A stretch of 32,891 nucleotides of DNA from Acidobacteriota bacterium (GCA_021818105.1 JAKAFB010000035.1:1-32891); one strand, 5' to 3'. Counted from the first letter of the stretch, positions 1 to 8,541 are shown. A program made the numbers and translations. The notes: generated by a model from the sequence alone, not told the origin.

Positions 1-1
1 T

Positions 2-238
2 GGCGCGTCCGTCACCGTGCATCACCTCGTAGCCACCATCTCCGGCAACGTCACAGACCTCTTTGCCGGGCCCAACAACGAACTCCTCCAAGCCGAGCTG
101 CCGCAGCAGGGCTTCGCGCTCATCCGCACCGGGTTCGTCCTCACGCCGCCGTCCAAGCCCATCACACCCGCGAATCCCGCGCCGCCCGGCGCGCAGCAGC
201 AACCCGGTGCCGCTCCCGGCTCGGCCCCAGCTCAATAA
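2..238 (+). CDS. C-terminal fragment of an unknown protein (cut by window start)
   Basis: An open frame runs in from the left window edge and stops with TAA at 236-238, so only about 78 C-terminal residues are visible. The GTG at 17 lies inside this frame and is probably not the true start. The visible part begins with a mixed beta-like stretch (VTVHHLVATISGNV) and ends in a Pro/Ala/Gln-rich low-complexity tail. I do not recognise the family and assign no function. It converges on the flavoprotein gene on the opposite strand, 39 bases away. Confidence 0.5.
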   Translation, partial: GASVTVHHLVATISGNVTDLFAGPNNELLQAELPQQGFALIRTGFVLTPPSKPITPANPAPPGAQQQPGAAPGSAPAQ

Positions 239-248
239 TTCTCGATGC

Positions 249-276
249 GCGGCAGCGGCCTTCGCGCCTCTGCCGC
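249..276. terminator. weak stem-loop between convergent genes
   Basis: Seven-base perfect arms (GCGGCAG at 249-255, CTGCCGC at 270-276) enclose a 14-base loop in the 39-base gap between two convergent genes. There is no T-tract, so a bidirectional terminator role rests mostly on position. Confidence 0.3.
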
Positions 277-277
277 A

Positions 278-1453
278 TTACAGAGCTCTGCCCGCCGCCA
301 CCGCCGAGGCCCACGCCCACTGGAAGTTGAATCCGCCCAGGTGCCCGGTCACATCCACCGCCTCACCAATAAAGTAGAGCCCCGGCACCGCGCGCGCCTC
401 CATCGTCCGCGCCTGCAAGCCGTCCGTGTCCACGCCGCCCGCCGTTACTTCGGCCTTCTCGTAGCCCTCGGTGCCCGTTGGATGAAACTCCCATCGATGC
501 AGCCCGCGCTCGCAGGCCCCCAGTGCTGCGTTGGTCCAGCCCTTGGGTGCAGCCGTTTCGGCAATGAATGTAGCCAGCCGCTGTGGCATCACCTCGCGCA
601 GTGACTGCTTGAGCGCCGTCGCATCCCGCCTCGCGCCCTGTTGCAGCAGCGGGTCCAGCACGCGCGCCCCCGGCGCAAAGTCCACCACCAGCGGCTCACC
701 CGTCCGCCAGTAGCTCGAGGCTTGCAGCACCGCCGGCCCGCTCAGCCCCCTGTGCGTCACCAGCAGCTTTTCGCGAAACTTCGGCCCGCCGCCCGCTTGC
801 ACCACCACTTCAGTTGACACCCCTGCCAATTCTGTCCACTCCTTCTCTCGCCCCAGAACCAGCGGCACCAGTGCTGGCCGCGTCGCCACCATCTTCAGCC
901 CAAACTGCCGCACAAGTTCGTAGGCCAGCCCGGTCGCACCCAGCTTCGGAATCGAAAGCCCGCCCGTCGCCACCACCAGCGAGCCAGCTTCGAACTCCCC
1001 TTGCGAGGACGCCACACGAAAGATCCCGCCACTGCGCTCCACCGCGATGTTGCGTGCGTTCAGCGCTATCTCCACGCTTCCGCTCTTACACTCTGTCAGC
1101 AGCATGTCCACAATGGCCCGCGCCGAATGGTTACAGAAGAGTTGGCCCAGCGTCTTCTCATGCCACGCAATGCCATAGCGCCCAACCAGCTCAAGAAAAT
1201 GCCGCGGCTGGTAAAGCGCCAGTGCAGACTTCGAGAAGTGAGGATTATTGGAAAGAAAGCGGTCCGGCGCGCAGTGCAGATTGGTGAAGTTGCACCGGCC
1301 TCCGCCGGAGATGAGAATCTTGCGCCCCGGCTGTGCATTATGGTCCAGCAGCGCCACGCGGCGCCCGCGCTGGCCCGCCACAGCCGCGCACATCATGCCT
1401 GCCGCGCCAGCGCCCAGAACCACCACATCCATTTGGCGCACGCGCTTGCTCAT
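278..1453 (-). CDS. BaiN/YhiN (HI0933)-family FAD-dependent flavoprotein
   Basis: The 391-residue product has the hallmarks of the HI0933/BaiN flavoprotein family. Near the N-terminus is a Rossmann FAD motif (VVLGAGAAGMMCA). It is followed by the family signature GRKILISGGGRCNFTN, where the glycines contact the FAD pyrophosphate. A central TGGLSIPKLGATG segment and a C-terminal GLYFIGEAVDVTGHLGGFNFQWAW segment complete the FAD site. The length is usual for the family, and the protein is expected to be cytosolic. Members are annotated as NAD(P)/FAD-dependent oxidoreductases or aminoacetone oxidase-like proteins, but the substrate of most is unknown. It lies 56 bases downstream of the GntR-family gene on the same strand. 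No functional link to the pectin genes is evident. Family is firm; substrate is not. Confidence 0.88.
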   Translation of the reverse strand: MSKRVRQMDVVVLGAGAAGMMCAAVAGQRGRRVALLDHNAQPGRKILISGGGRCNFTNLHCAPDRFLSNNPHFSKSALALYQPRHFLELVGRYGIAWHEKTLGQLFCNHSARAIVDMLLTECKSGSVEIALNARNIAVERSGGIFRVASSQGEFEAGSLVVATGGLSIPKLGATGLAYELVRQFGLKMVATRPALVPLVLGREKEWTELAGVSTEVVVQAGGGPKFREKLLVTHRGLSGPAVLQASSYWRTGEPLVVDFAPGARVLDPLLQQGARRDATALKQSLREVMPQRLATFIAETAAPKGWTNAALGACERGLHRWEFHPTGTEGYEKAEVTAGGVDTDGLQARTMEARAVPGLYFIGEAVDVTGHLGGFNFQWAWASAVAAGRAL

Positions 1454-1509
1454 CGTCCTGCTCAGAATAACCGGACGGCACCCTGAAGACCGCCAAATTC
1501 GGGCTTTGC

Positions 1510-2280
1510 CTAATTCACCACTGGCTTGGAACGCGCTTGCGTCTCCTTCGGCGATACTGCTTGTGGCTTCCGGTCAGGAACCGGCCGTTCCATGCCCTGT
1601 GCCTCCTGCGCCATGCGCAGGTGCTGCTCCATCAGGCGGCGTGCATCCTCTGGCTTGTGCGAGCGAATCGCACGGTAAATCTCGCGATGCATCTCCGCAG
1701 ATTCACGCAGATCAATCGCCCGCTCCACGGTCTTGCGGCGTTTGTCATACATCGAAGATGTCACCGTCTCCATGATCGCTGCGAGAATGGGATTGCCCGA
1801 AGCCTGCGCAATAATGCGGTGAAACATCACGTCATGCACCAGGTAGTCGCTGGGGCCTTCAATTGCCGCAAACATCTCGGCAACCTCCTCGGCCAACGCA
1901 GCATGATGTTCCTCCTTGCCGCGCTCTGCAGCCAGTGCGGCCAGATTGCTCTCCAGAATGATGCGCGCCTCAAACATCTGCCATGACTGAAAGCCGTGCA
2001 GGGCGCCCATAAAGCTGAGCGAGGCCTTGCCCAGGTCCGGTGGACCCTCCGCCACAAACGTACCGATCCCGTGGCGGATCTTCATCACGCCCATCGCGGC
2101 CAGGTAGCCGATGCCGGTGCGCAGGCTGGCACGGCTGATCTTGAGGGTGCGTGCCAACTCGCGCTCGGGCGGCAGTTTGTCACCGGGCTGCAGCGTACCA
2201 CTCTCGATCAGAGAACGTACGTGGTTGACCACTTGCATGGTCCGGTGCGTCTCAGGCAGATCCTTTTTTACCCGTGGCAT
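1510..2280 (-). CDS. FadR-subfamily GntR transcriptional regulator, probable uronate/pectin repressor
   Basis: The 256-residue product has an N-terminal winged helix-turn-helix (about residues 11-77) with the GntR pattern KLPPERELARTLKISR and HGIGTFV. An all-helical FCD effector domain spans about 97-222. D150, H154, H198 and H220 match the Asp/His set that binds a metal and the carboxylate ligand in FCD proteins such as UxuR, ExuR and LldR. The ATG at 2280 was chosen because the family fold begins there. In-frame starts at 2307 and 2370 would add residues unlike the family and lack a better ribosome site. It is divergent from the uronate operon, with tandem GGTCNGACC palindromes in the gap, so it probably represses that operon and senses a uronate intermediate. 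The effector is inference. Confidence 0.85.
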   Translation of the reverse strand: MPRVKKDLPETHRTMQVVNHVRSLIESGTLQPGDKLPPERELARTLKISRASLRTGIGYLAAMGVMKIRHGIGTFVAEGPPDLGKASLSFMGALHGFQSWQMFEARIILESNLAALAAERGKEEHHAALAEEVAEMFAAIEGPSDYLVHDVMFHRIIAQASGNPILAAIMETVTSSMYDKRRKTVERAIDLRESAEMHREIYRAIRSHKPEDARRLMEQHLRMAQEAQGMERPVPDRKPQAVSPKETQARSKPVVN

Positions 2281-2405
2281 AGGACGGAGACTTCCCTCTA
2301 AATCCATCGAATGACTAGTAATCACTACGAGAGTAGCACCGATTGCGCCTTTCGGGCACGCAAAAATCAATCAATCTTCATCGAGACAGTTGCGTGTTGT
2401 ATGTG

Positions 2406-2443
2406 TATACTTGTGGTCTGACCTCATCACAGGTCAGACCACA
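2406..2443 (+). promoter_or_regulatory. uxaC operon promoter -10 with tandem FadR-type operators
   Basis: A TATACT -10 hexamer at 2406-2411 abuts a perfect inverted repeat: 13-base arms at 2412-2424 and 2431-2443 with a 6-base spacer. Each arm contains its own FadR-type palindrome, GGTCTGACC at 2415-2423 and GGTCAGACC at 2432-2440, with centres 17 bases apart. A start site near 2418 would fall inside the first operator, the classic layout for repression. No clear -35 is seen. The repeat sits upstream of a gene and has no T-tract, so a terminator is unlikely. The regulator gene is transcribed away from the same gap and may be autoregulated. Confidence 0.8.
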
Positions 2444-2477
2444 GCTCTGATACTTTCCATGAGGTGCCCTTACCGCC

Positions 2478-3869
2478 ATGCTCCTTCATGAAGATCGCCT
2501 GTTTCCTGCCGAGCCCGGAGTACGCCAGATTGCCCGTGAGCTTTACGCGCACGTACGTGCCCTGCCGATTGTGAGCCCTCACGGACATACGCAAGCAGCC
2601 TGGTTTGCCCTGAACGAGCCTTTCCCGGATCCGGCCAAGCTTTTTGTGCAGCCCGATCACTATGTCTATCGGATGCTCTACAGCCAGGGCGTCTCGATGG
2701 ATGATCTTGAGATCGGTAACGCTGTCATGAAGGATCCGCGCAAAGTGTGGCGCCTGTTCGCCAGCCACTACCATCTCTTCCGCGGCACGCCCACGCGCAT
2801 GTGGCTGGACTATGCCTTTGAGGTGCTCTTCGGCCTGTCTGAACGGCTCTCCACCCGGACCGCCGACCTCTACTATGACACCATTGCCGCCAGGCTGCGC
2901 ACGCCGGAGTTCCTGCCTCGCGCGCTCTACGATCGCTTCAATATGGAAGTGCTGGCGACCACGGACTCACCTCTCGACTCACTCGAACATCACAAAGCCA
3001 TCCGCGAGTCCGGCTGGAAGGCGCGCATTCTGCCCACGTTTCGGCCCGATCCGGTGGTGGATCCCGAGTTCGCCGGCTTCTCCGATCGCATCGCCGAGCT
3101 GGGCAAGTTGACGGGCGAGGACACGCCAACATGGAGCGGCTACCTGAATGCTCTGCGCAAGGCGCGCACGCGCTTCCGCGAATTCGGCTGCACGGCCACC
3201 GACCACGGACACCTGACGGCGCAGACCGCCGATCTGTCGAACGCCGAAGCTGAGAAGCTCTACCAGGCTGTGCTTTCTGGAAAGGCCGACGCGGCGCAGC
3301 AGGAGCTTTTCCGTGCGCAAATGCTGACTGAGATGGCCGCGATGAGCGTGGAAGACGGCCTGGTGATGCAAATACATCCCGGCAGCACACGCAACCACAA
3401 TCGCAAAATCTACGAACGCTTTGGGCGCGACACGGGCGCTGACATCCCGCGGCCCACGAATTATGTGGACGCGCTGCGTCCGCTGCTGGACCGCTTTGGC
3501 AACGAGCCGGGGCTGACGATTATTCTTTTCACGCTGGACGAGTCCACCTACAGTCGAGAGCTTGCTCCGCTGGCCGGGCACTACCCTTGCCTGCGGCTCG
3601 GACCGCCGTGGTGGTTCTTTGACAGCCCCGAGGGCATGACGCGCTTCCGCGAAGCTACAACGGAAACCGCGGGCTTCTACAACACGGTGGGCTTCAATGA
3701 CGACACGCGCGCCTTTCTCTCCATCCCTGCGCGCCATGACGTTGCCCGGCGCATGGACTGCGCATTCCTCGCTCGGCTTGTGGCCGAACACCGGCTGGAA
3801 GTCGACGAGGCCATGGAAGTGGCGCATGATTTGGCCTACGGCCTGGCGAAGAAGGCCTATCGCCTGTAA
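2478..3869 (+). CDS. uxaC: uronate isomerase
   Basis: The 463-residue product is a full-length uronate isomerase (E. coli UxaC has 470), a cytosolic enzyme of the amidohydrolase fold. It converts D-galacturonate to D-tagaturonate and D-glucuronate to D-fructuronate. The N-terminal metal-site motif SPHGHT places H35 and H37 where the family has its first two metal or catalytic histidines. The C-terminal half carries the conserved GPPWWFFDSPEGM and VGFNDDTRAFLSIPARHD blocks. GAGGTG at 2461-2466 lies 11 bases before the chosen ATG. It is the first gene of the operon, directly behind the tandem operators. Thirteen bases separate its stop from the transporter start. The function call is secure. 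Confidence 0.95.
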   Translation: MLLHEDRLFPAEPGVRQIARELYAHVRALPIVSPHGHTQAAWFALNEPFPDPAKLFVQPDHYVYRMLYSQGVSMDDLEIGNAVMKDPRKVWRLFASHYHLFRGTPTRMWLDYAFEVLFGLSERLSTRTADLYYDTIAARLRTPEFLPRALYDRFNMEVLATTDSPLDSLEHHKAIRESGWKARILPTFRPDPVVDPEFAGFSDRIAELGKLTGEDTPTWSGYLNALRKARTRFREFGCTATDHGHLTAQTADLSNAEAEKLYQAVLSGKADAAQQELFRAQMLTEMAAMSVEDGLVMQIHPGSTRNHNRKIYERFGRDTGADIPRPTNYVDALRPLLDRFGNEPGLTIILFTLDESTYSRELAPLAGHYPCLRLGPPWWFFDSPEGMTRFREATTETAGFYNTVGFNDDTRAFLSIPARHDVARRMDCAFLARLVAEHRLEVDEAMEVAHDLAYGLAKKAYRL

Positions 3870-3881
3870 GGAGAATGCAGC

Positions 3882-5189
3882 ATGGGTGACCAGCCCTCAT
3901 CTGGAGCGGATGAAATTGTAGACGTGGGGCCCGGTGCACACATCGGCCGCGTGCGCTGGACGATCTGCGCCATGCTGTTTGTCGCCACATCCATCAACTA
4001 CATGGATCGTCAAGTAATCTCAATTTTGAAGCCGACGCTGCAACAAAGCATCGGCCTCACAGAGATCAGCTATGGCTACATCGTTGATGCCTTCCAGATT
4101 GCCTATGCGCTGGGCCTGATTGCAGCGGGACGCTTCGTGGACAAGGTGGGCACACGCATCGGCTACATGGTCATCATGGCCGTTTGGAGTCTATCCGCCA
4201 TGGGCCACGCACTAGCCAACACGGCACTCGAGTTTGGCATTGCGCGCTTCTCGCTGGGTGTGGGCGAGTCCGGCAACTTTCCCGCAGCCATCAAAACGGT
4301 TGCTGAATGGTTCCCGCAGAGCGAGCGCTCACTGGCCACAGGCATCTTCAACTCCGGCGCTAACCTGGGCGCCGTGCTGGCTCCGCTCATTGTGCCGTGG
4401 ATTACGATTCACTACGGATGGCACGCAGCGTTCCTTACAACGGGCATCTTTAGTGCGCTATGGATCTTCTGGTGGTATCGCAACTATCGCAAACCCGCCG
4501 ACCACCCCACGCTCACTGGCGCTGAACTGCGGTATATCTATCAGGAAGCCGCCACACAGATGGGGCCGTCGATGCACTGGCGGCGGCTCATCGGATACCG
4601 CCAGACGTGGGCCTTTTCTCTCGCCAAGTTTCTCACTGACCCTATCTGGTGGTTCTATCTCTTCTGGCTCCCGTCTTACTTTAACGAGCGCTTCCACCTG
4701 GACCTGTCGCATCTCGGCCTGCCGCTCATCATCGTCTACAACGCGTCCGCAGTTGGCAGCATTGGTGGTGGCTGGCTGCCTGCGCCGTTCCGGCGCCTGG
4801 GATTTTCAGCAACACGTGCGCGCCTGAGCGCCATGCTGCTATGCGCGTGCGCTGTGGTGCCCATCTTTGCTGTGAGCCACATTCAGTCGGAGTGGTCAGC
4901 AATCGCGTTGCTGAGTCTGGCCGCAGCCGCGCATCAGGGATGGTCCGCCAACCTATTCACCACAGCGTCCGACATGTTTCCTCGCACGGCGGTGGGTTCA
5001 GTAACTGGCATCGGCGGCATGGCGGGCTCGGCAGGCGGTGCCTTGCTTGCTTTCTACGCCGGTCATATTCTTCAGCTCACGCACAGTTACGCGAGCCTGT
5101 TCGCCATTGCCGGCAGCGCGTATCTTCTCGCACTTCTCGTGCTGTATCTGCTGGCCCCGGGTCTGAGAAAAGTGGAGTTTGCCGCATGA
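3882..5189 (+). CDS. exuT: hexuronate transporter, MFS (ExuT-like)
   Basis: The 435-residue product is a 12-helix major facilitator of the anion:cation symporter group that contains ExuT. It should carry galacturonate or glucuronate across the inner membrane with protons. The first helix region has NYMDRQVISILKPTLQQSIGL, which closely resembles ExuT-type transporters. The glycine-rich GVGESGNFPAAIKTVAEWFP segment after helix 4 is also typical. AAGGAG lies 8 bases before the ATG. Its TGA overlaps the ATG of the next gene (ATGA, 5186-5189), which points to translational coupling. Substrate assignment rests on the operon, which holds uxaC, uxaE and downstream steps. Other aldonates or short oligouronides remain possible. 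Confidence 0.85.
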   Translation: MGDQPSSGADEIVDVGPGAHIGRVRWTICAMLFVATSINYMDRQVISILKPTLQQSIGLTEISYGYIVDAFQIAYALGLIAAGRFVDKVGTRIGYMVIMAVWSLSAMGHALANTALEFGIARFSLGVGESGNFPAAIKTVAEWFPQSERSLATGIFNSGANLGAVLAPLIVPWITIHYGWHAAFLTTGIFSALWIFWWYRNYRKPADHPTLTGAELRYIYQEAATQMGPSMHWRRLIGYRQTWAFSLAKFLTDPIWWFYLFWLPSYFNERFHLDLSHLGLPLIIVYNASAVGSIGGGWLPAPFRRLGFSATRARLSAMLLCACAVVPIFAVSHIQSEWSAIALLSLAAAAHQGWSANLFTTASDMFPRTAVGSVTGIGGMAGSAGGALLAFYAGHILQLTHSYASLFAIAGSAYLLALLVLYLLAPGLRKVEFAA

Positions 5190-6454
5190 GTCTCTATTGC
5201 GCCGTTGGAAGCATTGACACTGATCTCTCTTCGCAGCAGATGCAGAGCCTGCTGGGTGAAAGCCTTGCCCGGTTTGGCGCCCGCAATCGCGTTCTTGCTG
5301 TCCCCCCTGACATCACGCGCCTGCACTCTCGCGCAGGCGAGCTGACGCGCTACGCATGGCAGCACTACGGCGACAAGATGCAGGCCGTTCTTCCCGCGCT
5401 TGGAACACATGTGCCAATGACGCCTGCGCAGGTTGCGCACATGTATGGCGACATGCCGCTTGACCTGTTCCGCGCACACGACTGGCGCAACGATATTGAG
5501 ACTGTGGGCGAAGTGCCCGCTGAGTTCATTCATGAGCAGTCTGAGGGCAAGCTGAACTACACGTGGCCGGCGCAGGTGAATCACCTGATTTCGCGCGGCG
5601 GATTCGACCTGATTCTTTCCATTGGCCAGGTTGTTCCGCATGAAGTTATTGGCATGGCCAACTACAACAAAAACATTCTTGTGGGTACCGGCGGACGCGA
5701 GGGCATCAACCGCAGTCACTATCTGGGCGCGGTCTACGGCATGGAGCGCATCATGGGCCGTGCTGACAATCCTGTCCGCAATGTACTCAACTACGCCTCT
5801 GATCGCTTCCTGCGTCACTTGCCGATTGTGTATGTGCTCACCGTAGTAGGCCGCCGCGATGATGGCGTACTGGCCGTCCGCGGACTCTTCATTGGCGATG
5901 ACTTTGAGTGTTTCCATCGCGCGGCAGAGCTGAGCCTCAAGGTTAATTTCGAGATTGTGGCCGAGCCAATTCGCAGGGCCGTTGTTTATCTCGATCCTGA
6001 CGAGTTCCATTCCACGTGGCTCGGCAACAAGGCTATCTATCGCACGCGCATGGCGCTCGCGGACAACGCGGAGCTGATCATCCTTGCACCAGGTGTAAGA
6101 GAGTTTGGCGAAGACAAGACCATCGACAAGCTGATTCGCAAGTATGGCTATCGCGGCACGCAGGCTACTCTTGCGGCCGTCGAGGCGAACAGCGATATTG
6201 CCGGCGATCTCAGTGCGGCAGCGCACCTGATCCATGGCTCCTCGGAAGGGCGGTTCAGGGTCGTGTGGTGCCCCGGCGGCCTGTGCAAGGAAGAGGTGGA
6301 GGGCGTCGGCTATGAATACGGCGATTTGAACTCCATGCTCAAATGTTACGACCCGCAACGGCTTGCCATGGGCCCCAACGTGGTCGATGGCGAAGATGTG
6401 TTTTTTATTTCCAATCCAGGTTTGGGGCTGTGGGCACACCGCAGCCGTTTATGA
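5186..6454 (+). CDS. LarA-family (DUF2088) nickel-dependent racemase/epimerase homologue
   Basis: The 422-residue product belongs to the lactate racemase LarA superfamily. PPDITR (residues 40-45) matches the DxTR motif. H75 (ALGTH), H152 (VPH), K162 (NYNK) and H178 (NRSH) correspond to LarA H108, H174, K184 and H200. The 152-162-178 spacing equals the 174-184-200 spacing of LarA exactly. In LarA that lysine tethers the nickel-pincer nucleotide and the histidines bind nickel or move the proton and hydride. Characterised homologues include racemases of several 2-hydroxyacids and a D-gluconate 2-epimerase. Here the gene overlaps the transporter by four bases and precedes uxaE by 12. A C2 epimerase acting on an aldonate such as mannonate/gluconate is the best inference. 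No larB, larC or larE is present in the window. An in-frame extension upstream exists, but the coupled ATG is preferred. Confidence 0.8.
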   Translation: MSLYCAVGSIDTDLSSQQMQSLLGESLARFGARNRVLAVPPDITRLHSRAGELTRYAWQHYGDKMQAVLPALGTHVPMTPAQVAHMYGDMPLDLFRAHDWRNDIETVGEVPAEFIHEQSEGKLNYTWPAQVNHLISRGGFDLILSIGQVVPHEVIGMANYNKNILVGTGGREGINRSHYLGAVYGMERIMGRADNPVRNVLNYASDRFLRHLPIVYVLTVVGRRDDGVLAVRGLFIGDDFECFHRAAELSLKVNFEIVAEPIRRAVVYLDPDEFHSTWLGNKAIYRTRMALADNAELIILAPGVREFGEDKTIDKLIRKYGYRGTQATLAAVEANSDIAGDLSAAAHLIHGSSEGRFRVVWCPGGLCKEEVEGVGYEYGDLNSMLKCYDPQRLAMGPNVVDGEDVFFISNPGLGLWAHRSRL

Positions 6455-6466
6455 AATGGAGATGTA

Positions 6467-7738
6467 ATGAAACAAGGCAGTTTGAAGCTCGGTAAATATT
6501 CCGTTGGCACGGGCGACAGGTTTGCGCATCAGGCAAAGACGCAGTTGCAGGCGTGCATCCAAGCTTTGGAACATGGCGTGGAAGTGATTCCTGTATGGAA
6601 CAAGTCCAACCGCGAGCACATGATTATCGGCTCTGAGCCAACCTCAGTGAGGCAGGCAGCGGACGCGGCCGTGAAGGCACTGGGCTGGAAGCACGCATAC
6701 TTTTGCGATGCAGACCACATCACCATCAAAACCGTGGACCGCTTTTTGAGTGCCTGTGATTTCTACACGATTGATGTGGCGGATTACATTGGCGAAGCTG
6801 CTGCGGAGGATGATATTGATGCCTTTGCCAAGCGCCATGCCGATCTCACTGGGCGCCTGCGGTTAGATGGCATAGAGGATGCAATCGAGATTACGCCGGA
6901 GATTTTACGCCAAACTGCCACGAAGTATCTCACGGCAGTAAAAAAAGCTGGAGAGGTGTACCGGGCCATCCTTGGCACAAAGGGCGAGGGTAACTTCATT
7001 CCGGAAGTGTCAATGGACGAGACAGACAGCGCACAGACGCCAGTGGATCTGCTGCTCATCCTTGCCGCAATTGTGGATGAAGGTATTCCAGTGCAGACCA
7101 TCGCGCCCAAGTTCAGTGGCCGCTTTAACAAAGGTGTGGACTATGTCGGTGATGTGGCGCAGTTCGAGCGCGAGTTTGCGCTGGACGTTGCTGCCATTGC
7201 GTATGCAGTGAAGTGCTTTGGCCTTCCAGAGAACCTGAAGCTCAGCGTGCACTCAGGCAGCGACAAGTTCTCCATTTATCCCGCCATTCATGCAACGATG
7301 AAACGCTTCAACGCCGGTGTGCACCTGAAGACCGCCGGAACCACCTGGCTGGAAGAACTGATCGGCCTTGCCGAATCAGGCGGCGACGGACTTGCTCTTG
7401 CCAAGGAAATTTATGCTGAGGCTTATGCACATCGTGAAGATCTTTGCGCGCCGTACTCCACGGTAATCGATATCGACCCTGCGAAGTTGCCCAGACCTGT
7501 TGAAGTCAACACGTGGGCATCAGAGCAGTACACCGCAGCACTGCGCCATGTGCGCGGGTCGTCAGCTTATAACAGCAGTCTGCGTCAGTTGTTGCATGTT
7601 GGCTTCAAGGTGGCGGCAAAAATGGGCCAACGCTACCTTGATCTGCTGGAGGAAAATGAACAGGTCATTGCGCGCAACGTCACCCAGAATTTGTTCGAGC
7701 GGCACATTGCGCCGGTCTTTCTAAGTCGCAATGCTTGA
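6467..7738 (+). CDS. uxaE: tagaturonate epimerase
   Basis: The 423-residue product resembles the UxaE family, first described from Thermotoga, which interconverts D-tagaturonate and D-fructuronate. This lets galacturonate enter the fructuronate/mannonate branch without the altronate enzymes UxaA and UxaB. Recognisable segments are NKSNREHMIIGSEPTSVRQAA near the N-terminus, FCDADHITIKTVDRF, NFIPEVSMDETDSAQTP, APKFSGRFNKGVDYVGD and LSVHSGSDKFSIYP. The Asp, His and Glu residues in these segments are candidate metal ligands. GGAG lies five bases before the ATG. The gene is tightly packed between the LarA homologue and the SDR gene, 26 bases from the latter. No uxaA or uxaB gene occurs in the window, which fits the epimerase route. 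Confidence 0.88.
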   Translation: MKQGSLKLGKYSVGTGDRFAHQAKTQLQACIQALEHGVEVIPVWNKSNREHMIIGSEPTSVRQAADAAVKALGWKHAYFCDADHITIKTVDRFLSACDFYTIDVADYIGEAAAEDDIDAFAKRHADLTGRLRLDGIEDAIEITPEILRQTATKYLTAVKKAGEVYRAILGTKGEGNFIPEVSMDETDSAQTPVDLLLILAAIVDEGIPVQTIAPKFSGRFNKGVDYVGDVAQFEREFALDVAAIAYAVKCFGLPENLKLSVHSGSDKFSIYPAIHATMKRFNAGVHLKTAGTTWLEELIGLAESGGDGLALAKEIYAEAYAHREDLCAPYSTVIDIDPAKLPRPVEVNTWASEQYTAALRHVRGSSAYNSSLRQLLHVGFKVAAKMGQRYLDLLEENEQVIARNVTQNLFERHIAPVFLSRNA

Positions 7739-7764
7739 GGCTGCAAGCCAGGAATGGAGGAAAT

Positions 7765-8541
7765 ATGAGTTCGAACCCCATGAGCCTTCGTGAGAAGGTT
7801 GTGGTCATTACCGGCGGAACATCCGGCATTGGCCGCGCCATGAGCCTTGGCCTCGCCGAGGTGGGAGCAGACGTGATTGCCACAGCGCGCCGTCAGCAAC
7901 AGGTGGACGAAACCGCCACTGAAATTGAAGCGCGCGGACGCAAGACCTTGCGGATTATCTCGGACGTGTGCAACCGCTCCTCGCTTGAAGCACTGCTCGA
8001 TGCGGCTCTCAAGAGCTTCGGGAAGGTGGACATCCTCATCAACTGCGCGGGCCGCATCAAACGTACCCCTACGCTGGCGATGGCCGAGGAGGAGTGGAAT
8101 GCAATCCTCGACACCAACCTGACAGGTACACTCCGCGCCTGCCAGGTGTTTGGCCAGCACATGCTGGATCGCGGTTATGGCCGCATCATCAACATTGCCT
8201 CGCTGAATAGCTTCGTGGCACTCAGCGAAGTCGCCGCCTATGCGGCAAGCAAGGCTGCCGTGGTTTCACTCACGCGTTCGCTGGCAGTTGAGTGGTCAAA
8301 AAACGGTGTCACGGTGAACGCAATCGCTCCGGGCGTATTTCGTACTGAGTTAAACGCCGCGCTGCTGGACAGCACACCGCGTGGCCAAGAACTGCTGATG
8401 CGCACGCCGATGGGCCGCTTCGGCAAGACAGAAGAGCTGATTGGTGCGGCAATTTATCTTGCTTCAGATAGCGCATCGTTCGTCACAGGCCAGACGCTCG
8501 TAGTCGACGGTGGATTCCTTGCCAGCGGCGTCAATCAGTAG
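7765..8541 (+). CDS. SDR-family oxidoreductase, probable fructuronate reductase (YjmF type) or KduD-like
   Basis: This 258-residue classical short-chain dehydrogenase has the cofactor motif TGGTSGIG (residues 16-23), NCAG near 93-96 and the catalytic triad S146, Y159 and K163. GGAGG stands four bases before the chosen ATG; a start at 7735 would add ten residues without support. It closes the operon directly after uxaE. B. subtilis uses an SDR (YjmF) as D-mannonate oxidoreductase, and the UxaE product fructuronate needs exactly this step. NAD(P)H-dependent reduction of fructuronate to D-mannonate is therefore the preferred reading. KduD (2-dehydro-3-deoxy-gluconate 5-dehydrogenase), which serves unsaturated uronates, is the main alternative, but no kduI or pectate lyase gene is present in the window. 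Confidence 0.75.
   Translation: MSSNPMSLREKVVVITGGTSGIGRAMSLGLAEVGADVIATARRQQQVDETATEIEARGRKTLRIISDVCNRSSLEALLDAALKSFGKVDILINCAGRIKRTPTLAMAEEEWNAILDTNLTGTLRACQVFGQHMLDRGYGRIINIASLNSFVALSEVAAYAASKAAVVSLTRSLAVEWSKNGVTVNAIAPGVFRTELNAALLDSTPRGQELLMRTPMGRFGKTEELIGAAIYLASDSASFVTGQTLVVDGGFLASGVNQ

Noticed and set aside
2412-2443. Perfect inverted repeat read as a terminator
   Set aside because: It lies between divergent genes, directly after a -10 hexamer, with no T-tract, and each arm is an operator-type palindrome.
2979-3827. 282-residue minus-strand open frame inside uxaC
   Set aside because: Antisense to a clear uronate isomerase; the composition is typical of a GC-rich shadow frame.
5087-6439. 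450-residue open frame on the minus strand opposite the LarA homologue
   Set aside because: It is the antisense shadow of a well-recognised gene; its translation has no family features and it would overlap two operon genes.
7765-8541. Firm assignment of the SDR as kduD
   Set aside because: No kduI or pectate lyase is present and the gene follows uxaE, so fructuronate reduction is at least as likely.
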